A stretch of 64,000 nt of DNA, from assembly GCA_023417775.1 (NCBI GenBank), contig JAEZEJ010000031.1:1-64000 (forward strand), given 5' to 3'. Below the pieces are notes generated by a model. That model had not been told where the DNA came from. It was given only the letters and a program-made list of their open reading frames with translations, and searched no databases. This document shows, one piece after another, positions 45,070 through 54,005 of this stretch (its first letter is position 1; each line of letters starts with the position of its first letter). The position numbers were made by a program, and so were the translations under genes. Source of the DNA: Actinomycetes bacterium. GTDB lineage: Bacteria; Actinomycetota; Actinomycetes; Propionibacteriales; Nocardioidaceae.

Positions 45070-45699
45070 TCAGATGCCGTGCTGCTGGGCGAAGACGACG
45101 ACCTGGGCGCGGCGTTCGAGCCCGAGCTTGGCGAGGATGGTCGAGACGTAGTTCTTGACCGTCTTCTCCGAGAGCACCATCGCCTCGGCGATCTCCCGAT
45201 TCGACAGGCCCTCGCGCAGATGGCCGAAGACCCGCCGCTCCTGGTCGCTGAGCCCGGCGAGGGGGTCGGCGGGGGCCGAGCGCAGGCGCTCGAGGACCGC
45301 ATGGGTCACGGCCGGATCCAGCAGGGACTGACCGGCGGCGACGCGGCGCACCGCGTCGATCAGGTCGGTGCCGCGCACCTGCTTGAGCAGGAAGCCCGCC
45401 GCACCGGCGCCGATGGCCTCGAATAGCGCATCGTCGTCCTCATATGAGGTGAGGATCAGCACCGCCACCTCACGATGACGCCGCCGCACCTCACGGCAGA
45501 CGTCGATGCCCGATCCATCCGGGAGGCGTGCGTCCAGCACCGCGACATCGGGCATCAGGGCAGGGATACGGGCGATGGCATCGGCCGCTGTGCCCGCCTC
45601 GCCGACCACGACCAGGTCCTGCTCGTCCTCGAGTAGATCGCGGATGCCTCGGCGCACCACCTCGTGATCGTCCAGCAGGAAGATCCGCGTCGTCGCCAC
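45070..45699 (-). CDS. DevR/NarL-type response regulator
   Basis: A LuxR/NarL-family regulator of 209 residues. The receiver has D10/D11 and the phospho-acceptor D56 (in AVLDARLP), then the Thr/Lys switch (LILTSYEDD, LLKQVRG). The C-terminal helix-turn-helix is LSDQERRVFGHLREGLSNREIAEA with KTVKNYVSTILAKLG, close to DevR/DosR. GTG 45699 is preferred over TTG 45708 because TAGGTT is 7 nt upstream. It is on the same strand as the sensor kinase gene but separated by a 93-bp gap. Confidence 0.87.
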   Translation of the reverse strand: MATTRIFLLDDHEVVRRGIRDLLEDEQDLVVVGEAGTAADAIARIPALMPDVAVLDARLPDGSGIDVCREVRRRHREVAVLILTSYEDDDALFEAIGAGAAGFLLKQVRGTDLIDAVRRVAAGQSLLDPAVTHAVLERLRSAPADPLAGLSDQERRVFGHLREGLSNREIAEAMVLSEKTVKNYVSTILAKLGLERRAQVVVFAQQHGI

Positions 45700-45792
45700 G
45701 TTCTCCAACCTAGGCCATCGCCGGGTCCATCCCGAGGATCGCCACTTCCTGGGCGGCGACCCACGCGCCTCTCACGGGGCGGAAGGGGTGCG

Positions 45793-46923
45793 TCACCCAC
45801 CGCCCCTCGGAACGAGGGGGACCCGCCAGATCAACTGGGTGCCGCCGTGGGCCAGCGGCGTCACCGCCACCGAACCGCCTCGGGCGTGGGCACGCTCGCG
45901 CAGATTGCGCAACCCGCTGTCGCGGCGCGGGTGGACCGCGATCCCGCGGCCGTCATCGGTCACCCGCACACTGAGATCGTCGTCCACCCGGACCACGACG
46001 CTCACCCGCTCGGCCCGCGCGTGGCGGGCCACATTCGTCAGCCCCTCCCGGACGACCGCGAGGACGTGCTGGCCGAGGGCCGGGTCAAGCAGCTCGAGAT
46101 CCCCGTCGATCTCGACCTCCGGGGGATGCTCGAGGGCCTCGGCGGCCGCATCGACGACGCGCCGGATCGCGCTGTCGAGGTCCGTGCGATCGCCGAGCTC
46201 GAAGATGGTGCGGCGGATCTCCCGGATCGTCCCGTCGATCTCCTCGATGGCCTCCGCGACCCGCTCGCTCGCGGTCGGATCCTCGATCCGCCGGGAGGAA
46301 CGGTCCAATGACAGTCCGGTCGCGAAGAGCCGCTGGATGACGACATCGTGCAGGTCGCGGGCGATGCGATCGCGGTCGGCGTAGACCGCGAGCTGCGCGT
46401 GCTCCTCGCGGGCGGCCAGGAGCGCCCCGTAGAGCCGGGCATTGGCGATCGCCACGCCCGCCGCCGCCGCGAGCGCCACCACGAGGCGCTCATCGAGGTC
46501 GTCGAAGCCCTCCGACTTCTCCGCGAGGTAGAGATTCCCGTACACCGCCTCACCGAGGTGGATCGGGACACCGAGGAAGCTGCCCATCGGGGGATGGTCC
46601 GGCGGCACGCCGACCGACGCCGGATGGTCGCGCAGATCGGCGAGCCGGAGCGGATGGGGGTGGTCGATGAGATGGCCGAGCAGACCGCGTCCCTCGGGGA
46701 GGGCGCCGATCCGCGCCCGAGTCTCCTCATCGATGCCGTAGGTGGTGAAGGAGGCGAGACGATGCCGGCCGGGATCGGGGTCGATCACGCCCAAGGCCCC
46801 GTACCGGGCGCCGGTCACCTCGCAGGCCCGCTGCACGATCGAGGCGATCAGCTCGTCCAGATCGCGGCCCGCCGACAGATCGGTCACGGCCGCGAGGACC
46901 TGCTCCCATCGCCCTTCGTCCAC
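45793..46923 (-). CDS. DevS/DosS-like GAF histidine kinase
   Basis: A soluble sensor kinase of 376 residues with one GAF domain (about 20-165), a HisKA_3 domain with the phospho-acceptor H192 in RDLHDVVIQ, and a HATPase domain (NVARHARA, DDGRGIAV). The GVPPDHPPMGSFLGVP segment matches the DevS/DosS GAF region that holds the proximal haem histidine (here H110), so oxygen, NO or redox sensing is plausible. DosS has two GAF domains; this has one. TAGGGT is 6 nt before the GTG. Confidence 0.85.
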   Translation of the reverse strand: MDEGRWEQVLAAVTDLSAGRDLDELIASIVQRACEVTGARYGALGVIDPDPGRHRLASFTTYGIDEETRARIGALPEGRGLLGHLIDHPHPLRLADLRDHPASVGVPPDHPPMGSFLGVPIHLGEAVYGNLYLAEKSEGFDDLDERLVVALAAAAGVAIANARLYGALLAAREEHAQLAVYADRDRIARDLHDVVIQRLFATGLSLDRSSRRIEDPTASERVAEAIEEIDGTIREIRRTIFELGDRTDLDSAIRRVVDAAAEALEHPPEVEIDGDLELLDPALGQHVLAVVREGLTNVARHARAERVSVVVRVDDDLSVRVTDDGRGIAVHPRRDSGLRNLRERAHARGGSVAVTPLAHGGTQLIWRVPLVPRGGG

Positions 46924-46967
46924 GCCCTCACCCTAGGCGCTGTGGGCTGATCGGAGGTCCCGATGGG

Positions 46968-46987
46968 GCCGGGACTTTGGTCCTGAG
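46968..46987. promoter_or_regulatory. DosR-type box upstream of the universal stress protein
   Basis: The site has the core GGGACTTTGGTCC at 46971-46983. It matches about 15 of 20 positions of the DosR/DevR motif (GGGACT and AGTCCC half-sites). It lies between the divergent sensor kinase and universal stress protein genes. Confidence 0.65.
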
Positions 46988-47062
46988 CGGACGCATCTCT
47001 CGGCCCTGTCGACAGGCGTCCGGGCGGAGGAGAGTGGAGGTGTCAGAACGAAAGGACACATC

Positions 47063-47497
47063 ATGAGCACCACGATCGTCGTCGGTATCGACGGAAGCGC
47101 CGCCGCGGCGGCCGCCCTGCGCTGGGCCGCCGCCGAGGCGGATCTGCGGGGCGCGGAGCTGCACATGGTCCACAGCTGGCAGATCGACGCCGCCGAGGCG
47201 ATGGGCGGCTATGCGATCCCCTGGCTGGCGATGGAGAACGATGCCCGGGCCAATGCCCAGCAGTGGGTCGAGGAGGTCATCGGACCCCTCGATCAGGCGG
47301 ACAGCCCGCGCAAGCTGTCGGTGGTCAGCGGGATGCCCGGCCCCGTCCTCGTCGAGGCCTCCCGCGAGGCCTCCCTCCTCGTCGTCGGCACGCAGGTGCA
47401 CAAGGGCCTGAGCCGCGTCTTCCAAGGGTCCGTGAGCCACTACTGCCTCACGCACTCCACCACCATCGTCGTCGCCGTCCCGGCGCCCGCCGAGTAG
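47063..47497 (+). CDS. Universal stress protein
   Basis: A 144-residue UspA-fold protein. VVGIDGSAAAAAALRWA near the N-terminus is standard. The ATP-binding loop is degenerate (VGTQVHKGLSRVFQGSVS in place of G-x2-G-x9-G-S/T). ACGAAAGG lies about 9 nt before the ATG. The DosR-type box is 76 bp upstream, so induction in hypoxia or by NO through the adjacent two-component system is likely. The DoxX gene follows after 29 bp. Confidence 0.88.
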   Translation: MSTTIVVGIDGSAAAAAALRWAAAEADLRGAELHMVHSWQIDAAEAMGGYAIPWLAMENDARANAQQWVEEVIGPLDQADSPRKLSVVSGMPGPVLVEASREASLLVVGTQVHKGLSRVFQGSVSHYCLTHSTTIVVAVPAPAE

Positions 47498-47526
47498 ATC
47501 ACCTGAGGAAAGGAAAGGCGATCACC

Positions 47527-48066
47527 ATGAGCACCACCTACCACCACGATGTCCCGTCCTCCGCGGACACCACCACGGCCACGCGCCCGGTTCACGTCCT
47601 CCTCGGACTCGCACGACTCGGCATGGGGTGGACCTTCCTCTGGGCCTTCCTCGACAAGACCTTCGGTCTCGGCTTCTCCACCGAACGGGCGGATTCCTGG
47701 ATCAACGGCGGCAGTCCGACCGCCGGCTACCTGGGGCACGCCACGACCGGGCCGCTCGCCGACTTCTACCAGAGCCTCGGCGGCCAGGCCTGGGTCGACT
47801 GGCTGTTCATGATCGGCCTGCTGGGCATCGGGCTGGCGCTCATGCTCGGGATCGGCGTCAACATCGCGGCCGTCTCCGGCGCCCTGATGCTGGTCCTGAT
47901 GTGGTCGGCGACTCTGTGGCCCGCGACCAACCCGTTCATGGACGAACACCTCATCGAGGCGCTGCTGCTGGGCATCCTCGCCCTCACCGCCTCGGGACGG
48001 TATCTCGGACTCGGCAGGACCTGGGAGCGACTGCCGATCGTCGCCAAGAATCGTTGGCTCGTCTGA
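47527..48066 (+). CDS. DoxX-family membrane protein
   Basis: A 179-residue DoxX/DoxD-like protein with four to five transmembrane helices. FLWAFLDKTFGLGFST and a TGPLADFYQSLGGQAW loop fit the thiosulfate:quinone oxidoreductase large-subunit group. Enzyme activity is not assured. The start is ATG 47527 with AAAGG upstream. It is downstream of the universal stress protein gene and likely shares its DosR-type control. Confidence 0.83.
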   Translation: MSTTYHHDVPSSADTTTATRPVHVLLGLARLGMGWTFLWAFLDKTFGLGFSTERADSWINGGSPTAGYLGHATTGPLADFYQSLGGQAWVDWLFMIGLLGIGLALMLGIGVNIAAVSGALMLVLMWSATLWPATNPFMDEHLIEALLLGILALTASGRYLGLGRTWERLPIVAKNRWLV

Positions 48067-48075
48067 CGATCCCCG

Positions 48076-48106
48076 CAGCGGGCCCGGTACACCACCGGGG
48101 CCGCTG
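48076..48106 (+). terminator. Terminator after the DoxX gene
   Basis: A 13-bp stem with one mismatch (48076-48088 with 48094-48106) and a 5-nt loop, 10 bp past the DoxX stop. Confidence 0.78.
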
Positions 48107-48161
48107 TCCTGTACCGCCGCGAACCGGCCCGGGGTCATGAGAATCGGCCTATGCTCGATCC

Positions 48162-49067
48162 ATGGACCCGTTGCGCACCGCACGGACCCGCCTCGGCGGG
48201 GCGATCTTCGCGCGGGTGGCCGGGCCCGAGGGTGCCGGCCGGCGCGAGCGCATCCATGGCGCCGAGGGTCCCCGACGCTTCACCTCCACGGACCCGATCT
48301 GCCAGGTCCACGGCGATGCCTCGATGTTCGTCGGCGGCATCCGCGCGCTGCTCCTGCAATCCCTGCACCCCCTGGCGATGGCCGCGGTCGATCAGCATTC
48401 GGGGTTCCGCGGCGACCCGTGGGGGCGCCTGCAGCGCACCAGCACCTTCCTGGCCGAGACCACCTTCGGCACCATCGACGACGCCGACCGCGCGATCGCG
48501 ATCGTCCGTGCCGTGCATCGGCGCATCGGCGGTGTCGCTCCCGATGGTCGCGCCTATGCCGCGAGCGATCCCGAACTCCTGAGGTGGGTGCACGTCGCCG
48601 AGGTGGACTCCTTCCTGCAGGCTCACGATCGGTACGGCGCCGTCAGCCTCACCGATGACGAGCGTGACCGGTATGTGGCACAGGCCGCCGTGACGGGGGA
48701 GGCGCTCGGGGCAACCGAGGTGCCGCGATCGGTGAAGGAGCTCGACGAGACGCTCGCCGCCTATCGCCCGGACCTCGCCTCGACGCCGGCCGCCCGCGCC
48801 GCCGCGCGCTTCCTCCTGGTCCATCCGCCCGTTCCGCTGACCTTGCGCGGACCCTACGGTGCGCTGGCCGCGGCAGCCGTGGGACTGCTTCCTCGCTGGG
48901 CCCGCTGGCCGCTGCGGGTCCCGTGGCTGCCCGTCACCGAGAGCACCGTCGTGCGTGCGACGGGTATCGTCGCCACCTCGACCATCCGTTGGGCGATGAC
49001 ACCGCCCGATATCATCACGGGCCCCGAGCCGGACGCGTCGTTCGAGGCAGAATCCGCCTCGACGTGA
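48162..49067 (+). CDS. Oxygenase MpaB-family (DUF2236) protein
   Basis: A 301-residue DUF2236/MpaB-family protein, related to latex-clearing oxygenases that bind haem. Several histidines are conserved in LLLQSLHPLAMAAVDQHSGF and near VHVAEVDSF. The reaction and substrate are unknown here. TATGCT at 48150-48155 is 6 nt before the ATG, the leaderless pattern. It is a single-gene unit. Confidence 0.83.
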   Translation: MDPLRTARTRLGGAIFARVAGPEGAGRRERIHGAEGPRRFTSTDPICQVHGDASMFVGGIRALLLQSLHPLAMAAVDQHSGFRGDPWGRLQRTSTFLAETTFGTIDDADRAIAIVRAVHRRIGGVAPDGRAYAASDPELLRWVHVAEVDSFLQAHDRYGAVSLTDDERDRYVAQAAVTGEALGATEVPRSVKELDETLAAYRPDLASTPAARAAARFLLVHPPVPLTLRGPYGALAAAAVGLLPRWARWPLRVPWLPVTESTVVRATGIVATSTIRWAMTPPDIITGPEPDASFEAESAST

Positions 49068-49128
49068 GGAATGGCCCGGGGCGCGACACAATGGTGGTCT
49101 TCCCGTATCGCATAAGGAGTGAAGGACT

Positions 49129-49722
49129 GTGAAGAAGCTGACCTTGCTGGCGGCAGCCGCCGTCGGCTACGTGCTGGGCACGAAGGCCGGGCGGGAGCGC
49201 TACGAGCAGATCAAGGCGCAAGCCGACAAGCTCTGGAACTCCGAGCCGGTGCAGAGCACGGTCGACACCGTGCAGCACAAGGCGGCCGATGTCGCCGCCG
49301 AGGCCGGACACAAGGCGGCCGATGTCGCGAGCGATGTCACCGACAAGGTGTCCGAGGCGGCCACGGAGGCCGCGAGCGCCATGACCGCCAAGGTGAAGAG
49401 CGCCGCCGACTTCGCTGCCGAGGAAGAGTCCGATGCCAGCGCCGCGAAGGCGAACGAGGCATGGAACCGCTCCGACGACCTGGCCGCCGAGTCGCAGCGG
49501 CTGAACGACCGCGCGGACGCGACCGAGGCCTTCGGCGACGAGACCGACGATGCCGCCCGCCAGGAGTCGAACGAGGCCCAGACCCTCGCCGACGATCTCG
49601 CCGCGGCGGCCCAGGCCCTCGACGACCGTGCCGATGCCACGGCCGCGTACACCCGCGACGCGATCGACGAGCAGCTCGAGGAGACGATCTCCGACGAGCC
49701 GCGCCCCGGCTCGACCTCCTGA
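49129..49722 (+). CDS. YtxH-like helical repeat protein
   Basis: A 197-residue protein. It has a short N-terminal hydrophobic helix (LTLLAAAAVGYVLGTKAGRE, YtxH-like) and an Ala/Asp/Glu-rich, probably coiled or amphipathic tail. Two 21-residue repeats are visible (about 115-135 and 154-174, sharing DDLAA...L.DRADAT.A), and HKAADVA occurs twice (about 50-56 and 61-67). It resembles LEA-like stress proteins; the function is unknown. The start is GTG 49129, preceded by GGAGTGAAGG. Confidence 0.65.
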   Translation: MKKLTLLAAAAVGYVLGTKAGRERYEQIKAQADKLWNSEPVQSTVDTVQHKAADVAAEAGHKAADVASDVTDKVSEAATEAASAMTAKVKSAADFAAEEESDASAAKANEAWNRSDDLAAESQRLNDRADATEAFGDETDDAARQESNEAQTLADDLAAAAQALDDRADATAAYTRDAIDEQLEETISDEPRPGSTS

Positions 49723-49734
49723 CCGACGCTGACG

Positions 49735-49774
49735 ACGACGACGCCGCTCCCATCTGGGACGGCGGCGCCGTCGT
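49735..49774 (+). terminator. Terminator between YtxH-like gene and benE
   Basis: A hairpin with 6-bp outer, 6-bp middle and 4-bp inner stems, separated by a mismatch and a 2-nt bulge. The loop is 4 nt. It ends 5 bp before the -10 of the next gene. Confidence 0.7.
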
Positions 49775-49791
49775 ATCGGTACGCTCCCTGC

Positions 49792-50943
49792 ATGCGTGAG
49801 GAGACCCGCACCCCGGTGGTCGCCGGTCTCGTCACGGCCGCGGTCGGTTTCACCAGCTCCTTCGCCGTGGTGCTCGCGGGTCTCGCCGCCGTCGGTGCGT
49901 CGCCCGCCCAGGCGGCGTCCGGTCTGCTGGCGCTGTGTATCGCGCAGGGGCTCAGTGCGATCGTGCTCGCGCGTCGTTACCGGATCCCGGTGACGATCGC
50001 CTGGTCCACGCCGGGAGCCGCGCTGCTGGCCTCGACCGGCGCGGTGGCCGGCGGCTGGGCGGCCGCGGTCGGCGCCTTCCTCGTCGTGGGCCTCCTCATC
50101 ATCGCCACCGCCGCCTTCCGGCCGCTGGCCGATCTCGTGCGGGCGATTCCGGGATCCATCGCGCAGGCGATGCTCGCGGGGGTGCTCGTTCCCCTGTGTC
50201 TGGTGCCGGTCACGGCATCGGCGGCCGACCCCTGGCTCGTCGGTCCGGTCGTCCTCGTCTGGCTCGCTCTGGCGATGCTCGCTCCCCGCTGGGCGGCTCC
50301 GGCGGCGCTGGTGACCGCGGTCGCGCTCGCCGTCGTGTTCGCGGACGAACCCCTCGAGGGCTCGCTGCTGCCGTCCGTGAGTTGGACGACCCCCGCCTTC
50401 TCCACCGAGGCCCTCATCGGCATCGCGGTTCCGCTGTATCTGGTCACGATGGCGGCCCAGAACGTGCCCGGGGCCGCCGTGCTCACGAGTTTCGGCTACC
50501 GCCCTCCCTGGCGGGCGAGTCTCGTCGTCACCGGGCTCGGCACGGTCGCCGGTGCACCGGCCGGCGGGCACGCGATCAATCTCGCCGCGATCAGCGCGGC
50601 GCTCTCGGCATCGCCGGAGGCGGGTCGTGACCCGTCACGGCGATGGATCGCTGCGGTGACGATGGGGGTGGCCTATCTCGTCATCGCGCCATTCGCCGCG
50701 CTACTGACCGCGGTGGTGATCGCGGCTCCCGCCGATCTCGTCGCGGCCGCCGCCGGACTGGCCCTCCTCACCACCTTGGCCGGCTCCCTGCGCGCGGCGC
50801 TGACCGCCGACGACCGGGTGGAGCCGGCGATCATCACCTTCCTGGTGGCCGCCTCGGGCCTCAGCGTCGCGGGGGTCGGCTCGGCCTTCTGGGCGCTGGT
50901 CGCCGGGATCCTGGTACACGGGGCGCTGCGGCTGCGTCGGTGA
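49792..50943 (+). CDS. benE: BenE-family benzoate transporter
   Basis: A 383-residue membrane protein with about 12 helices, of the benzoate:H+ symporter (BenE) family. TVAWSTPGAALL-like (here IAWSTPGAALLAST), MAAQNVPGAAVL and GAPAGGHAINLAAI are the conserved segments. The substrate is probably benzoate or a related aromatic acid, but no benzoate-degradation genes are adjacent. TACGCT is 6 nt before the ATG. Confidence 0.88.
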   Translation: MREETRTPVVAGLVTAAVGFTSSFAVVLAGLAAVGASPAQAASGLLALCIAQGLSAIVLARRYRIPVTIAWSTPGAALLASTGAVAGGWAAAVGAFLVVGLLIIATAAFRPLADLVRAIPGSIAQAMLAGVLVPLCLVPVTASAADPWLVGPVVLVWLALAMLAPRWAAPAALVTAVALAVVFADEPLEGSLLPSVSWTTPAFSTEALIGIAVPLYLVTMAAQNVPGAAVLTSFGYRPPWRASLVVTGLGTVAGAPAGGHAINLAAISAALSASPEAGRDPSRRWIAAVTMGVAYLVIAPFAALLTAVVIAAPADLVAAAAGLALLTTLAGSLRAALTADDRVEPAIITFLVAASGLSVAGVGSAFWALVAGILVHGALRLRR

Positions 50944-50950
50944 TCTGCCG

Positions 50951-50983
50951 CCCGGGCTCGAGCAGCCCTCGCCTCAGCCCGGG
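50951..50983. terminator. Terminator between convergent benE and MFS genes
   Basis: CCCGGGCT (50951-50958) pairs with AGCCCGGG (50976-50983), with an additional inner GAG/CTC pair next to a bulged C. Confidence 0.65.
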
Positions 50984-50998
50984 GCCGGGTCCTCGGTC

Positions 50999-52447
50999 TC
51001 AGTGCGCTTCCTCGTCGAAGCCGTCGTGGAGCAGCGCGTCCTCGAGCTCCTCCTCCGAATGCACCGGGATCGTCAGGGCGCAGAGGGTCGCGACGGCGAA
51101 GGCCCCGGCGAGGGCGAGGAACCCGACGGTGTAGCCGGCCTCGACGGGCAGTCCCTCCGGGGTCGCGTGGGCGGTGACGATGCCCCCCATGACGGCCGAC
51201 CCGATGGCACCACCGATGGTGCGGATATTCGCATTCATCCCCGAGGCGATGCCGGTCTGATCCGCCGGCACCGCACCGACGATCAGCGCCGCGAGGCAGG
51301 CGAAGGCCAGGCCGATGCCGAGACCGGCGAGACCATTGGCGACCAGCATCTGCCAGCGCTCGCCGTGCCAGAGCGCCTGCATGAGCAGGCCCGCGCAGGC
51401 GATGGCCGAGCCGCCGGCCACCACGGCCTTGGGACCGATCCGATCGGCGATCCGGGAGGCCACGACACCGGCGACGAAGGTCATCACCGCGGCGGGGAGC
51501 ATCAGGAGGCCGGACTCGGTGACACTCGCTCCGAAGCCGTATCCCGCCGAGGGAGGTGTCTGGTTGAACTGGGGGGTGAAGCCGAAGCTGGCGTACATGC
51601 CCACGCCGACGAGCAGGGCGACCAGGTTCGTGGTCCACACCGCCGTGCGGCGCATCATCCGCATGTCGACGAGCGGTACCCGCACCCGCGTCTCCGTCAG
51701 CACCCAGCACAGCCCCAGGACGATCGCGCCGGCGAACAGCGAGATGACGGTCACCGAGGACCAGCCCCACTGGCCGCCCTGACTGACCGCGAGGAGCAGG
51801 CAGACGAGCCATCCCGACAACAGCACCGCCGAGACGAGGCTGACTCGACCCGGGCGGCGGATCGGGGACGGCGGCACGACGACGACCGCGATGAGGGCGG
51901 TCACGCCGGTCACCGCGCACGGCAGCCAGAACAGCCAGGCGTAGCCGAGGTAGTCGACGAGCGGCCCCGCGACGACGATCCCGATCCCCATGCCGACGGC
52001 CATCAGCGAGGAGGTCACGCTGATAGCTCCGGCGACCTTCTTCTCGGGGAACTCGTCGCGGATGATGCCGAAGGAGATCGGCAGGACACCGCCGCCGATG
52101 CCCTGGATGACGCGGGCGGCGATCATCACCCCGATGCTCGGGGCGAGCGCCGCGACGAGCGATCCCAGGGCCAGCGCCCCGATGGAGAACACCAGCATCT
52201 TCTCCTTGCCGAGGGCGTCGCCCAGGCGACCCACGATCGGCGTCGCCACAGAGGCGGAGAGGAGATAGGCCGTGAGCACCCACGTCGACGTCGCCTGGGT
52301 GGTCGAGAAGTGGTCCTGGATCTGCGCGATGACGGGGATGGTCATCGACTGCACGAGGGAGAAGGAGACCGTCGCCGCCGCGAGGACCGCGAAGGTGACC
52401 CGGTAGGTGGTGCGGTCCGACCTAGGTGCTGAGCTTCGACGGACCAC
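50999..52447 (-). CDS. MFS transporter, DHA2 family
   Basis: A second DHA2-type exporter, about 482 residues with 14 transmembrane segments. Motif A is GRLGDALGKEKMLVF. The closest resemblance is to the EmrB/QacA group. The frame is open to 52519, but that start is 6 bp from the divergent next gene and leaves no promoter; GTG 52447, shortly before TM1, is more plausible. No clear ribosome site supports either. No TetR gene is adjacent, unlike the first pump. Confidence 0.85.
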   Translation of the reverse strand: MVRRSSAPRSDRTTYRVTFAVLAAATVSFSLVQSMTIPVIAQIQDHFSTTQATSTWVLTAYLLSASVATPIVGRLGDALGKEKMLVFSIGALALGSLVAALAPSIGVMIAARVIQGIGGGVLPISFGIIRDEFPEKKVAGAISVTSSLMAVGMGIGIVVAGPLVDYLGYAWLFWLPCAVTGVTALIAVVVVPPSPIRRPGRVSLVSAVLLSGWLVCLLLAVSQGGQWGWSSVTVISLFAGAIVLGLCWVLTETRVRVPLVDMRMMRRTAVWTTNLVALLVGVGMYASFGFTPQFNQTPPSAGYGFGASVTESGLLMLPAAVMTFVAGVVASRIADRIGPKAVVAGGSAIACAGLLMQALWHGERWQMLVANGLAGLGIGLAFACLAALIVGAVPADQTGIASGMNANIRTIGGAIGSAVMGGIVTAHATPEGLPVEAGYTVGFLALAGAFAVATLCALTIPVHSEEELEDALLHDGFDEEAH

Positions 52448-52525
52448 GGAAGTCAAGGTTACCGGGCGGTCACGGGGCCGGATCGTTCGCACCCGCACGG
52501 CGGCCGGAGATGGGATCATCGAGAC

Positions 52526-52852
52526 ATGTCGTCAGGGGGAGAGTCGAGAGCCCATCGGGGCTTCCGAATCGCGTTGCGCATCCTGGCAGGCGTGGTGGCG
52601 GGAGTCTGCGGCCTCGCCTTCGTGGTGCTGGCGTTGCTGGTGTTGAGCAGCCTCTTCGGGCCGCCGTCACGGGATCCCCATGGCTACGCGATCATCTTCG
52701 GAACGATCATGGCGATCCCGGCGGGGGTGCTGGCGGCGGCCTTCGCCCCCTTCGCCTTCGCCTCGCACCAGCGCGGGCGAGTCGCCCGGATCTCGACCTG
52801 GACCGTCGTGGCGGTCCTCGCCGCCTTCTTCGCGATCCTGTTCCTCGCCTGA
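52526..52852 (+). CDS. Hypothetical membrane protein
   Basis: A 108-residue protein with three hydrophobic segments (ILAGVVAGVCGLAFVVLALL, IIFGTIMAIPAGVLAAAF region and TWTVVAVLAAFFAILFL). I do not recognise a family. It is divergent from the MFS gene, and its stop lies 17 bp from the convergent racemase gene. Confidence 0.6.
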   Translation: MSSGGESRAHRGFRIALRILAGVVAGVCGLAFVVLALLVLSSLFGPPSRDPHGYAIIFGTIMAIPAGVLAAAFAPFAFASHQRGRVARISTWTVVAVLAAFFAILFLA

Positions 52853-52869
52853 CGTGCCGTCCCGGGCCG

Positions 52870-53562
52870 TCAGGAGTCGAGGGCGAGATCTACTGCGGCA
52901 TGGATATGGATGCTGGTCGTCGGGAAGACCGGCACGGGACTGTCCTCGGCTGAGATGAGCAGTTCGATCTCCGTGCAGCCGAGGACGATGCCCTCGGCTC
53001 CCGATGCTGTGAGCCTCTCGATGACGGCGCCATAGGCGGCGCGCGACTCGGGCCGGATGACACCCCGGACGAGCTCCTCGTAGATGATCCGATGAACGCA
53101 CTCTCGGTCGCCGGCATCGGGGACGATCACCTCGAGGCCCGCGAGTGCGAGACGTTCACGGTAGAAGTCCTGCTCCATCGTGAATCGTGTGCCGAGCAGA
53201 CCGACGGTGCTGAGCGAGGAACCGTCGATCGCCTGGGCGGTCGCATCGGCGATGTGGATGAAGGGGATCGAGACAGCCGCCTCGATCTGCTCGGCGACCT
53301 TGTGCATGGTGTTGGTGCACAGGATCAGGAGGTCGGCCCCCGCGTGTTCGACAGCTCGAGCACGGGAGGCCAGGAGATCGCCGGCCTGCTCCCAGCGGCC
53401 CGCTGACTGCAGCTCTTCGATATCGGCGAAGTCTGCCGAGTCCAGCAGTACCCGGGCCGAGTGGGTGCCGCCGAGTCTCTCGCGCACGATCTCATTGGCC
53501 ATCCGGTAGTACTCGGCTGAGGATTCCCAGCTCATCCCACCCAGCATCCCGATGACACGCAT
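52870..53562 (-). CDS. Aspartate/glutamate racemase family protein
   Basis: A 230-residue racemase. RVIGMLGGMSWESS starts the protein as in YgeA-type enzymes. The two catalytic cysteines lie in LCTNTMHK and LGCTEIEL. Probable substrates are aspartate or another amino acid. The start is ATG 53562 with GGGAGA 8 nt upstream; ATG 53568 is too close to the ribosome site. It is downstream of the XRE gene on the same strand, with a 70-bp gap. Confidence 0.87.
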   Translation of the reverse strand: MRVIGMLGGMSWESSAEYYRMANEIVRERLGGTHSARVLLDSADFADIEELQSAGRWEQAGDLLASRARAVEHAGADLLILCTNTMHKVAEQIEAAVSIPFIHIADATAQAIDGSSLSTVGLLGTRFTMEQDFYRERLALAGLEVIVPDAGDRECVHRIIYEELVRGVIRPESRAAYGAVIERLTASGAEGIVLGCTEIELLISAEDSPVPVFPTTSIHIHAAVDLALDS

Positions 53563-53632
53563 GTCCATATTCTCCCGTGATCGGAGGAGATCGCCAGCGC
53601 GGAGGGCGCCGAGATCCGCGCCCCAGCGTGCT

Positions 53633-53947
53633 TCAGGAGACCCGAATGGATCGATCCTGAGCCTCAACCGACCGGTGGGGAGTTGCTGCGCGGTCAGATC
53701 CGGTGGCTTCGGCCCAGAGGCGGTCGAGGGAGATCTCGAGCACCTCCGCGATCATGGCGATCGTGGGAAAGGACGGCGTGCCGACACGGCCCGACTCGAT
53801 CTTCCGCAAGGTCTCCGGTGAGACTCCGGCCTCCAGAGCGATATCGAGCATGCTCCGGTCTCCTCGTGCGCGCCGCAACAGCGCACCCAAGCGTTCTCCT
53901 CGCTCGATCTCCGCGGGGGTGAGAGGCAACCTGACCATGGTCGCCAT
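53633..53947 (-). CDS. XRE-family helix-turn-helix regulator
   Basis: A 104-residue XRE (Cro/CI-type) regulator. The HTH covers about 18-75 (LGALLRRARGDRSMLDIALEAGVSPETLRKIESG region). ATG 53947 or ATG 53938 could start it. It is divergent from the methionine aminopeptidase gene across two TACCGGTATAGTT repeats and probably controls both genes. Confidence 0.85.
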   Translation of the reverse strand: MATMVRLPLTPAEIERGERLGALLRRARGDRSMLDIALEAGVSPETLRKIESGRVGTPSFPTIAMIAEVLEISLDRLWAEATGSDRAATPHRSVEAQDRSIRVS

Positions 53948-53951
53948 GATA

Positions 53952-53979
53952 ATACCGGTATAGTTTTACCGGTATAGTT
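53952..53979. promoter_or_regulatory. Tandem operator between xre and map genes
   Basis: TACCGGTATAGTT occurs twice as direct repeats, at 53953-53965 and 53967-53979. Each contains the palindrome TACCGGTA, and the first extends to ATACCGGTAT. The repeat spacing is 14 bp. TATAGT at the end of the second copy can serve as a -10 element for the map gene. Confidence 0.78.
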
Positions 53980-54005
53980 ATTGTTCCCGCGACGATGGTG
54001 CTGAG

